Assembly: GCA_046496745.1 (NCBI GenBank)
Contig: JAWOGQ010000078.1
Span: forward strand, 1-23,309
Source of the DNA: JBNJGT01 sp046496745
GTDB taxonomy: Archaea > Nanobdellota > Nanobdellia > Woesearchaeales > JACJVW01
Length of the DNA stretch: 23,309 nucleotides
Direction of reading: 5' to 3'
Part shown: positions 1 to 6,269 of the stretch, in pieces
How the letters are laid out: every line of letters begins with the position of its first letter
How positions within the stretch are numbered: position 1 is the first letter of the stretch
Translations under genes and position numbers: made by a program
The notes under the pieces: model-generated
The model's input: only the letters and a program-made list of their open reading frames with translations
What the model was told of the DNA's origin: nothing
The model's database searches: none

Positions 1-71
1 TGTTCATCGGTCTGACAATAGGACTCTTGTTTGCTGTCAGGATGAGAAAAAACCCAACAAAACACTCATGA
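1..71 (+). CDS. C-terminal end of a membrane protein (partial)
   Basis: In the frame beginning at base 3, an open frame runs from the left edge to a TGA at 69-71. It encodes about 22 residues: a hydrophobic stretch (FIGLTIGLLFAV) followed by a basic tail (RMRKNPTKHS). That is the usual look of a last transmembrane helix with a cytoplasmic positive tail. The other two forward frames either stop early or give non-membrane, cysteine-containing sequence. The fragment is too short to identify a family, and it could be a chance open frame. Confidence 0.45.
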   Translation, partial: FIGLTIGLLFAVRMRKNPTKHS

Positions 72-133
72 CGAGTGTCTTGCTGGGAAAAAGAGGTGAT
101 TGTGAATTCTTACTCTTAAGTAGTGAAATCTAA

Positions 134-141
134 TATATAAA
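134..141 (+). promoter_or_regulatory. TATA box for RNA element copy A
   Basis: TATATAAA with its centre at 137.5. No coding start lies about 26 nt downstream. Instead the 5' arm of the conserved intergenic element begins there (TTTTTCG at 161). The 19-nt gap from box to arm matches the 18-nt gap seen at copy B. Using the TATA-to-start spacing of the protein genes in this window, transcription should begin around 162-166. Confidence 0.55.
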
Positions 142-158
142 CTTTTCTCTTTTTTTGT

Positions 159-306
159 AGTTTTTCGAATAATACTGGCATCGACTTCGGCCTGATTTCT
201 TTTTTAAAAAGAGGTGACACGTTGCACACAACACCTCCCCCTCTCACCTTTATGTAGGAAAACTAATCTGCCTTCGATGATGCTTATTTCTTCGAAAAAC
301 TCGGTT
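159..306 (+). ncRNA. Structured RNA element, copy A (duplicated, function unknown)
   Basis: This intergenic block reappears, diverged, in reverse orientation at 15931-16060. Shared blocks include TTTTTCG, GGCCTGATTTC, the 19-nt run GTGACACGTTGCACACAAC inside a 20-nt match, TTATGTAG, CCTTCGATGATGC and TCGAAAAACTCGGT. The ends pair perfectly: 159-169 (AGTTTTTCGAA) with 291-301 (TTCGAAAAACT). Inside this, 178-191 pairs with 270-283 around a UUC/UUC internal loop, 212-217 (AGGTGA) with 244-249 (TCACCT), and GTTG-CACA-CAAC (221-232) forms a small hairpin. A TATA box lies at 134-141, so I infer a transcript of about 140 nt. The downstream gene at 349 has its own TATA box, so this is probably not just a 5' UTR. 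I do not recognise it as tRNA, 5S rRNA, RNase P or SRP RNA. A DNA repeat is the alternative. Confidence 0.6.
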
Positions 307-318
307 ATAAGGACAAAC

Positions 319-326
319 TTATATAC
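319..326 (+). promoter_or_regulatory. TATA box for the gene at 349
   Basis: TTATATAC, centred 26.5 bp upstream of the ATG at 349. This spacing implies a leaderless mRNA and supports the chosen start. Confidence 0.65.
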
Positions 327-348
327 TTGAAAAGACTCTTTTTGTATC

Positions 349-819
349 ATGGAATGCTTACGTTGTAAAAGGAAAGAGACTTATGAGGTAGTTAACGGGC
401 CCTTGTGCAGGAATTGCTTCTTGTACCTGATGGAAAAAAGGGTGAAAAAGCACATGAAGCCTATCAAACCTGCTGATGTAATCTCCTGTGGTCCTTTGAC
501 CAGGGCATTTCTTGATAAGATCCTGAAGTTTCCTGTGAGTTATGGGGAAACTGGTAAAGTGATTGTTGACCGCACACTTGATGATGAGGCATATGCTTTC
601 CTGGAAAGGATGTTCAAGGGAGAGGAGTTAAAGGTTGAGAAACCCACATCAATCGTACGGGTCCTTCTGGATGAGGAGGCTCGTTTGTATGCAAAGCTCA
701 GGGGGGTCGAGTTCGTTGAACGTGAGCGGGACCCTGACATGAAGGCTTTCCTTGAAGGGATGCAGAAATCATACAAGGAAACCAAGTTTGCGCTCCTGAA
801 ATCTATTGATACATTGTAA
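349..819 (+). CDS. Shortened Ctu2/TtuA-like thiouridylase-family protein with degenerate PP-loop
   Basis: The 156-residue product resembles the ends of TtuA/Ctu1/Ctu2 tRNA 2-thiolation proteins, joined without most of the middle. The N-terminus has a zinc-ribbon pattern (C3-x2-C6 and C20-x2-C23) followed by the basic helix typical of the family. A segment ISCGPLTRAFL (about 46-56) sits where the PP-loop SGGKDS motif would be but lacks its lysine and serine. Then come LDDEAYAFLERMFKGE (about 77-92), matching the family's LDDEA...L..L..G block, and a tail ETKFALLKSIDTL matching the family's TKFxLLxSF ending. Complete enzymes are roughly 300 residues. It is probably a non-catalytic, Ctu2-like subunit or a remnant with a structural role. 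No frameshift is seen, so it looks like a real compact gene. A TATA box 26 bp upstream supports the start. Confidence 0.55.
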   Translation: MECLRCKRKETYEVVNGPLCRNCFLYLMEKRVKKHMKPIKPADVISCGPLTRAFLDKILKFPVSYGETGKVIVDRTLDDEAYAFLERMFKGEELKVEKPTSIVRVLLDEEARLYAKLRGVEFVERERDPDMKAFLEGMQKSYKETKFALLKSIDTL

Positions 820-844
820 TACTTCCATTTTTTTCTGGATTATC

Positions 845-852
845 TTTATTAA
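845..852 (+). promoter_or_regulatory. TATA box for the PLD-family lipoprotein gene
   Basis: TTTATTAA centred 26.5 bp before the ATG at 875, preceded by a T-run (828-834) that may end transcription of the upstream gene. Confidence 0.45.
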
Positions 853-874
853 GGGCTTATCCTGAATTGGTCAT

Positions 875-1759
875 ATGCGAATCTTCATCTTACTTGGGCT
901 TAGCATGATTCTCTTTGGGTGTGTCCCTGCTGAGGAAGGGAATATATCTGTATACTTTTGCCCAGGGGAATGCGAGGAGGTATTCAGGAGTTTTGTCATG
1001 AACAAGGTTGATTGCGCGCTGTATGACCTTGATTATCCTGAGCTTTTTGATGGTCGTGTCCTGCTTGACAATGAGAATGAGATTGATGGTTTCAGGACTG
1101 ATACCTCAAGTCAGTTGAGCCATAACAAGTTCTGCGTCTATGACAACATGGTGCTTACTGGCAGCACGAATCCTACTTATAGGGGCTTTAATACAAATGC
1201 AAACAATATAATTGTGATAGAGTCAGAACTGATTGCGCAAAACTATAAGGATGAGTTTGCTGAATTATGGGGTGGGACTTTTGGAGGAGGAAAGAAAGTT
1301 AGGAATCCAGTTATCCGGTTCAATAATCATACACTCAAGAATTATTTCTGTCCTGAGGATTCATGCAAAAGGCATGTCATGGAGGAGTTGAGGGATGCGA
1401 AGAAGTCTGTATATTTCATGACATTCAGTTTCACTGATCATGATATTGCAGAGTTGCTTGTCGAGCTCAACAAGGAGATATCTGTAAAGGGTGTTCTTGA
1501 GGGGCAGCGTATCAATATGAGGTACAACAAGTTCGATTACCTGAATGAATCGGTAAGTGTCTATCCTGATGGTTCTTCCGGGACGATGCATCACAAGGTA
1601 TTTATCATAGACAATGAGACTGTCATTACCGGAAGCTACAATCCCACCAAGTCAGGCAACGAGCGCAATGACGAGAATATCCTGATAATTGAGGAGCCGG
1701 ATGTGGTGTCTGCTTTTGTTTCTGAATTTCAAAAGATATATAATATTGCACGTGATTAG
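875..1759 (+). CDS. Secreted phospholipase D-fold lipoprotein
   Basis: The protein has 294 residues. The N-terminus MRIFILLGLSMILFGC is a signal peptide ending in a lipobox-like LFGC, so Cys16 is the likely lipidation site and the enzyme faces the outside. Two phospholipase-D half-domains follow. Each carries the H-x-K-x4-D motif with downstream GS.NPT: H83-K85-D90 with GSTNPT, and H239-K241-D246 with GSYNPT. Both halves begin with a similar YFCP..C stretch (residues 28-33 and 158-164), consistent with internal duplication and perhaps a disulfide in each half. PLD-fold enzymes cleave phosphodiesters in phospholipids or nucleic acids; the substrate here is unknown. The next gene starts 7 nt after the stop, so the two are probably co-transcribed. 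Confidence 0.85.
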   Translation: MRIFILLGLSMILFGCVPAEEGNISVYFCPGECEEVFRSFVMNKVDCALYDLDYPELFDGRVLLDNENEIDGFRTDTSSQLSHNKFCVYDNMVLTGSTNPTYRGFNTNANNIIVIESELIAQNYKDEFAELWGGTFGGGKKVRNPVIRFNNHTLKNYFCPEDSCKRHVMEELRDAKKSVYFMTFSFTDHDIAELLVELNKEISVKGVLEGQRINMRYNKFDYLNESVSVYPDGSSGTMHHKVFIIDNETVITGSYNPTKSGNERNDENILIIEEPDVVSAFVSEFQKIYNIARD

Positions 1760-1766
1760 TTATCTC

Positions 1767-3182
1767 ATGGATGTAAAGGAGATATCAGCGATATTTGATT
1801 CAGCGGAAACAATCGAGACACACATATCTATCGTGTGTCTTGTGGGAGACAAGGTCTACAAGTTCAAGAAGCCTGTTGATTTCGGGTTCCTCGATTTTTC
1901 CACACTTGAGAAACGCAAGTTCTATTGCGAGGAAGAACTGCGGCTCAATAAGAGGCTTTCTCCTGACCTGTATGAGGGGCTTGTGACCATAACAGAAGAT
2001 CATAAGATAGATGGCTCTGGGGATGTCCTGGAGTATGGTATACGGATGAAGAGGATGCCTGAAGATGCGCTGCTTGCAGATAATCCTGAAAAGATAACTC
2101 CTGAACTCATGCACCGGATGGTCGATGTCTTGCTTTCTTTCTACTCTCTGGCTGAATCAGATGAGAGAATCCGTGAATACGGAAAGATAGAATCCTTCAG
2201 GAAGAATACTGACGAGAATTTCCAGCAGACAGAAGATATGCGTGATCTCATCTCAAAAGAGGAGCTTGAGATGATAAAAAGGAAGGTTGAATCCTTTTAT
2301 TCCTGCAGCTATCTTTTCGAGGAGAGGCTTTCGCGTGTATGCGAGGGGCATGGGGATCTTCATACAGGGAATATATTTGTCACTGATGATATCTATATAT
2401 TTGATTGCATCGAGTTCAATGAGAGGATGAGGAATGCAGATGTCGCATGCGACATCGCTTTTCTTTGCATGGACCTGGATTACATGGGTTTTCCTGAGTT
2501 GTCAAGGCAGTTTTTGCATGATTTTGTGCGCAGGTCAAAGGATTGGAGCATGCTAAATGTCATGAATTTCTATAAGTGTTATCGGGCTTATGTAAGGGGC
2601 AAGATTGCAGGTTTTCAACGCGATGGATTGAAAGCAAGAGAATATTTCAAGATGGCGGGAGAGTATGCAAGGCGTATCCATTATAGGTACCAGGATTTTT
2701 CCAGGCCTAAAGTGATCATCATGTGCGGGTTTCCTGGCTCTGGTAAGTCTTACATTGCCCGGTGGTTGGCAGCCTTTTTTGATATCCCTTTATACAGTAC
2801 TGATAAAGAGAGGAAAAAGATGAGTTTTGAAGGTGACAGGTATACGCGGGAGAACCGTGACCGTGTATATGAAAGGCTTTTTGAGTTGGCAGAAAAGGAA
2901 CTTGCTGCTGGCAGGAGTTGTATCCTTGATGGGAGTTTTATCCATAAGAAGCATCGCTCAAGATTTGAGAACAGTGTGGTAGTGCATCCTGTGCTATCTG
3001 ATGATGAGGCTTATAAGAGGCTGAAACGAAGGAAAGGCGGTCTTAGTGATGCGAGGATAAAGGAGTACGAGATCCTCAAAAAGGAAGCTGATGATATCTC
3101 AGCTGATGTGACGGTGAACGGGAATGATCCTTTGAATTACGAGGGGGCATACTTGCTCTTGGCCAAAAAGCATTTAAACTAA
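1767..3182 (+). CDS. Aminoglycoside phosphotransferase-like / P-loop kinase fusion
   Basis: The 471-residue protein resembles the known bifunctional architecture of COG2187 (APH-like kinase) joined to COG0645 (AAA-type P-loop kinase). The N-terminal part has the family opening IETHISIVCLVGDKVYKFKK and a kinase core with the catalytic loop HGDLHTGN (195-202) and metal-binding aspartate in IFDCIEF (D213). The C-terminal part has a Walker A, GFPGSGKS (321-328), in a small-molecule or zeta-toxin-like kinase fold. Substrates are unknown for most members. An in-frame start 78 nt upstream would lie inside the preceding gene and add a non-conserved hydrophobic leader. The ATG at 1767, 7 nt after the previous stop, gives the conserved N-terminus, so I chose it. 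Confidence 0.82.
   Translation: MDVKEISAIFDSAETIETHISIVCLVGDKVYKFKKPVDFGFLDFSTLEKRKFYCEEELRLNKRLSPDLYEGLVTITEDHKIDGSGDVLEYGIRMKRMPEDALLADNPEKITPELMHRMVDVLLSFYSLAESDERIREYGKIESFRKNTDENFQQTEDMRDLISKEELEMIKRKVESFYSCSYLFEERLSRVCEGHGDLHTGNIFVTDDIYIFDCIEFNERMRNADVACDIAFLCMDLDYMGFPELSRQFLHDFVRRSKDWSMLNVMNFYKCYRAYVRGKIAGFQRDGLKAREYFKMAGEYARRIHYRYQDFSRPKVIIMCGFPGSGKSYIARWLAAFFDIPLYSTDKERKKMSFEGDRYTRENRDRVYERLFELAEKELAAGRSCILDGSFIHKKHRSRFENSVVVHPVLSDDEAYKRLKRRKGGLSDARIKEYEILKKEADDISADVTVNGNDPLNYEGAYLLLAKKHLN
3173..3178 (+). promoter_or_regulatory. TATA box for the small zinc-ribbon gene
   Basis: TTTAAA centred 26.5 bp upstream of the ATG at 3202 and embedded in the last codons of the preceding gene. 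It would allow leaderless expression of the small gene. Confidence 0.45.
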
Positions 3183-3201
3183 ATATTTATTCTCGCATGA
3201 T

Positions 3202-3381
3202 ATGAAACCCTGTGATTTTTGCAAGAACCAGGTCCCTGAAGGAGGACAGTGCAACAAGTGCGGATTCATCGATGGGCTCAGGAGGCAGCCGACTGATGAG
3301 GAGTTCAGGCGCGCGCGGAAAATCAATGATGAGAACAATTATTCTCAGTTCGAAAACCTGGATATGATGCTTCTAGATTAG
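3202..3381 (+). CDS. Small zinc-ribbon protein (59 residues)
   Basis: A short open frame encodes a protein with two CxxC knuckles at its N-terminus (C4-x2-C7 and C17-x2-C20), the pattern of a treble-clef or zinc-ribbon fold. It is followed by a charged helical tail (GLRRQPTDEEFRRARKIN) and an acidic/methionine-rich end. Its start lies 26 bp after a TATA-like TTTAAA, and the gene fills the space between its neighbours. Its stop codon overlaps the stop of the convergent VWA gene by 4 nt. Small zinc ribbons of this kind are common in archaea and usually bind nucleic acid or protein partners. No specific function can be assigned. Confidence 0.72.
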   Translation: MKPCDFCKNQVPEGGQCNKCGFIDGLRRQPTDEEFRRARKINDENNYSQFENLDMMLLD

Positions 3382-4295
3382 GGTATTGTCCTGTATCTTA
3401 GGTTCACCAGGATCCATTCTATGAACATGAGTGTTATTGCAGCTATCAGCAGGGGGCTTGTCATGTTGTGAGGTGTCTCGTGTTCAGCTGTCTGGGAGAT
3501 CTCTGAGTAGGCCTCCCTGAAGCTTTCCCTGTCTCCTGCCTGGTAATAATTCCCTCCTGTCTCTGTTGCTATCCTTTGCAATGACTGGGAGTCAATCTGT
3601 GAGAGGAGACCGCTCAATTCATCTCCTTGTTCTGTCGCAACACCTATTGTATGGATGGTAGCTTTCTTTTCTTTTGCGTAAGAAAGGGCATCGTCGATCG
3701 AGCTTCCGACTGTGCTTTGCCCGTCTGTTATAAGGACTATTACCGGGGTCTCAAGCATGTTGATTGCACTGATCATCGCATCGCCAATGGCTGTTCCACT
3801 GGCGCTCTGGATGGTTATGCCTCTGATCCCCTGGATCGCGTCTTCCTTGTACGTGGTGGGCTTTGTCTGGATGTGTGCAACACCTGAGAATGAAAGTACA
3901 CCGATCCTTGTCGAATCAAGGGTATCGATGAAGCCTATGGCTGTCTCTTTTGCAGCTTCAAGTCTTGTTGGTGGGATATCTGATGCGAGCATGCTTCCTG
4001 ATGCATCAAGCGCGATTGCAACTTCTGAGATCTGGCTTTCCATTGTCCAGAGGGTAAGGCCTGATATCGCAAGGACTATTGCGGTGAGGGTGCATAACCT
4101 GATGAAGAGGATCACCAGGTTCTTGGAGAGGACACTGCCGCTGTAGAGGCCTGTTCCGACGCGTTTGATTGCCTCAAAATTTGCAAACTTCACTGCTTTT
4201 CTCCTGCTGAAATGGAGTGAGAAGAAGTGGAGTGATATGAGTATTGGAATGCTTAGTAAGAACCAAAGGAAAACCGGGGATTGGAATGATATCAT
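3378..4295 (-). CDS. BatA-like VWA-domain membrane protein
   Basis: The 305-residue protein begins with the BatA-type N-terminal region: a membrane helix (about 7-24) and FANFEAIKRV, with a second helix near 59-81. A von Willebrand A domain follows with a complete MIDAS metal site: DASGS (97-101), Thr168 in SASGTAIGDA, and Asp191 in LITDGQS. A final transmembrane helix lies near 283-298 before a short basic tail. The VWA domain should be outside or in the membrane-proximal space between helices. The start overlaps the DUF58 stop by 4 nt (ATGA), so the genes are translationally linked with the MoxR ATPase. Such operons are linked to assembly or metal insertion of client complexes and to stress tolerance. 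The client here is unknown. Confidence 0.9.
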   Translation of the reverse strand: MISFQSPVFLWFLLSIPILISLHFFSLHFSRRKAVKFANFEAIKRVGTGLYSGSVLSKNLVILFIRLCTLTAIVLAISGLTLWTMESQISEVAIALDASGSMLASDIPPTRLEAAKETAIGFIDTLDSTRIGVLSFSGVAHIQTKPTTYKEDAIQGIRGITIQSASGTAIGDAMISAINMLETPVIVLITDGQSTVGSSIDDALSYAKEKKATIHTIGVATEQGDELSGLLSQIDSQSLQRIATETGGNYYQAGDRESFREAYSEISQTAEHETPHNMTSPLLIAAITLMFIEWILVNLRYRTIP

Positions 4296-5185
4296 CTGTT
4301 CCTCCTTTTCTGGAGATGCCCTATCAGGTCTCTCATGAATGGCTTGTCTGTCTTTAGTTTAAGGACTTCAACATTATATTTTTTGAAGGTCTGTATAATC
4401 TTGTTCTCCTGTTCTCTTGCGTTCTTCTCATACTCTTCTTTCATGCTGGTGGGGTTGACCATTATCTGCTCTCTTGAATAAGGGTCTTCTATTATGAGTT
4501 CACCTTTGTGTTCAGGAAGGGTCATGTCCACTGGATCTTTTATCATTATCGGCAGGAGATCAAACCTTGTTGAGATGCTTTTCACATAATCTTCCCAGGC
4601 TGTGCCTGTGATTCCCAGGAAATCTGAGACAAGGACTATCATCGCACGTTGTTTTCTCAGGAGGAGGGTTGTCTTTTTCAGGGCTCTTGTCATATCGAAG
4701 TTCCCTCCGTAATTCTGGGTGTTGGTCAACTCGTGGATGATCTTGTAGTACTGGGCGCTTCCGACATTAGGGTTTATGTTATTAAGGACATCATCATTGA
4801 ACTGGGAAAGCCCTACTGAATCCCCTGCCCTGATTATGGCGAATGCCATTGTTGCTATGACTTCTATTGCATATTCGCATTTCATCTTGTCTGTTGATGC
4901 GAAAAGCATTGAATTGGACACATCAAAAAGAAAGAAAACATTGAGGTTCCTTTCTTCAACAAGTTCTCTTACAAGGATATGCTCTGAACGCATGGAGGCT
5001 TTCCAGTCGATAGAAGAGGCATCGTCTGCGGCAGTGTATTGCCTGTATCCGCCGAACTCAAGACCCCTTCCTTTATAGACTGTGAGATAGCTTCCGGTAA
5101 GAGCACCTGTCACATCGTTGCTTGATGAAAGATGCAACTGACCAATCAAGGGTTTGAGATCGACTTTCAGTTCTTTTACTGCCAT
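4292..5185 (-). CDS. DUF58-domain protein of a MoxR operon
   Basis: The 297-residue soluble protein carries the DUF58 signature GGYRQYTAADDASSIDWKASMR (residues 45-66) and then LVRELVEERN. This runs into a VWA-like core whose first metal motif is intact (DVSNS, 88-92). Family members are usually encoded beside MoxR ATPases and VWA proteins, as here: the gene starts 3 nt after the MoxR stop and overlaps the VWA gene by 4 nt. Many bacterial homologues have N-terminal membrane helices. This one has none, the short form common in archaea, so it is probably a cytosolic adaptor for the ATPase. Confidence 0.88.
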   Translation of the reverse strand: MAVKELKVDLKPLIGQLHLSSSNDVTGALTGSYLTVYKGRGLEFGGYRQYTAADDASSIDWKASMRSEHILVRELVEERNLNVFFLFDVSNSMLFASTDKMKCEYAIEVIATMAFAIIRAGDSVGLSQFNDDVLNNINPNVGSAQYYKIIHELTNTQNYGGNFDMTRALKKTTLLLRKQRAMIVLVSDFLGITGTAWEDYVKSISTRFDLLPIMIKDPVDMTLPEHKGELIIEDPYSREQIMVNPTSMKEEYEKNAREQENKIIQTFKKYNVEVLKLKTDKPFMRDLIGHLQKRRNR

Positions 5186-5188
5186 GGT

Positions 5189-6172
5189 TCATGGTATTGG
5201 GACTTTCTGAAGTATCTCTTCGATCACTTCCTCTGTTGAGATGTTGTCTGCCTGGGCTTCATAATTGAGTATTATCCTGTGCCTGAGAACGTCTTTTGCT
5301 ACGCTCTTGATTTCAGTCGGTGTTACAAAATCTTTTCCTTTGATCAATGCTTCTGCTTTTCCGCTTATGTAGAGTCCGATCGTAGCCCTTGGTGAGCAGC
5401 CGGCCTGTATGTAACGGGCATTTTTCAGGTTGTATCTTTTTGGGTAACGGGTTGCATCAACAAGTGAGACAATGTATTTCTCAATCTTTTCTGCAACATA
5501 GATCTTGTGGACATCACGCTGCATCTGGAATATCTTCATCTTGTCAAGTGAGGCCTCCAGGTTGAAGCGCTCGAATTTCTTGGTGGTCATGTTTGTCTTC
5601 AGTACCTGTTGTTCTTCGTCTATGTGAGGATATCCTACGTTGAGCTTGAAGAGGAAACGGTCAACCTGGGCTTCAGGCAAGGGATAGGTCCCAAGGTTTT
5701 CCAATGGGTTCTGTGTTGCAAGAACAAAAAAAGGAGGGTCAAGGGCAAAGACTTCCTTTCCGATTGTTGCCTGTCTTTCAGCCATACATTCAAGGAGCGC
5801 TGACTGCACTTTAGGAGGCGCCCTGTTGATCTCGTCTGCCAGGATGAAATTAGAGAAGATTGGACCTTTCATGACATAGAATCCTTTGTCCTTGTCAAAG
5901 GCGGTAATCCCTATGATATCTGTGGGAAGAAGGTCAGGAGTGAACTGGATACGGTTGAACTTGCTTTTGCATACTGCTGCAAAGGTCCTTACCATGAGTG
6001 TCTTTGCAACTCCGGGAACCCCTTCCAAAAGTACGTGCCCGTCTGCGATAAGAGCCCTTAGCAATGCGTTTATGACCTCCTCGTGGCCGATTACTGCTTT
6101 TCCTATCTCCTGGCGGGTTTCAGAAAAGATTGCCTGGTATTCATCCAGCTTTGCCCGGGGAATGGTCGCCAT
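5189..6172 (-). CDS. MoxR-family AAA+ ATPase
   Basis: The 327-residue protein has the MoxR arrangement: Walker A GVPGVAKT (51-58), Walker B FILADE (109-114) followed by NRAPPKVQSALLECMAE, the sensor-1 block VLATQNPLE, and the arginine-finger region LPEAQVDRFLFK. The C-terminal lid contains the family's GCSPRATIGL block. MoxR ATPases act as chaperones that work with VWA proteins, and the two genes downstream supply these. It is the first gene of the operon. A TATA-like TTTTAAA is centred 28 bp before the start. The alanine in the Walker A (GVAKT) is normal for MoxR. Confidence 0.92.
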   Translation of the reverse strand: MATIPRAKLDEYQAIFSETRQEIGKAVIGHEEVINALLRALIADGHVLLEGVPGVAKTLMVRTFAAVCKSKFNRIQFTPDLLPTDIIGITAFDKDKGFYVMKGPIFSNFILADEINRAPPKVQSALLECMAERQATIGKEVFALDPPFFVLATQNPLENLGTYPLPEAQVDRFLFKLNVGYPHIDEEQQVLKTNMTTKKFERFNLEASLDKMKIFQMQRDVHKIYVAEKIEKYIVSLVDATRYPKRYNLKNARYIQAGCSPRATIGLYISGKAEALIKGKDFVTPTEIKSVAKDVLRHRIILNYEAQADNISTEEVIEEILQKVPIP

Positions 6173-6196
6173 AAGCTTCTTTGTTGAGTTCTATTC

Positions 6197-6203
6197 TTTT
6201 AAA
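6197..6203 (-). promoter_or_regulatory. TATA box for the MoxR operon
   Basis: On the minus strand this reads TTTAAAA, centred 28 bp upstream of the MoxR ATG. A separate box for the divergent gene lies about 40 bp away, so this divergent pair does not share one box. Confidence 0.45.
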
Positions 6204-6239
6204 CTTATTGTGTTACTCTTTAATAGTCACTCGAATACA

Positions 6240-6247
6240 TTTATATA
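6240..6247 (+). promoter_or_regulatory. TATA box for the gene at 6270
   Basis: TTTATATA, centred 26.5 bp before the ATG at 6270. The spacing implies a leaderless message. Confidence 0.65.
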
Positions 6248-6269
6248 GCATCATTACCATACTTGATTT

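Noticed and set aside
192..283. Box C/D-like sequences (CTGA at 192-195 and ATGATG at 277-282) inside RNA copy A
   Set aside because: They are in the wrong order and do not face each other in the fold, so a C/D guide RNA is not supported.
159..301. Reading the repeated element as a MITE-like transposon because of its 11-bp perfect terminal inverted repeat in copy A
   Set aside because: Copy B does not keep the repeat at full length, conserved sequence continues past the 3' repeat (CGGT in both), no target-site duplication is visible, and the interior forms matching stems with a TATA box at fixed distance. An RNA gene fits better, but a mobile repeat is not excluded.
1689..1766. Upstream in-frame start for the APH/P-loop kinase fusion
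   Set aside because: It would lie within the PLD gene and add 26 non-conserved residues. The ATG at 1767 gives the conserved N-terminus.
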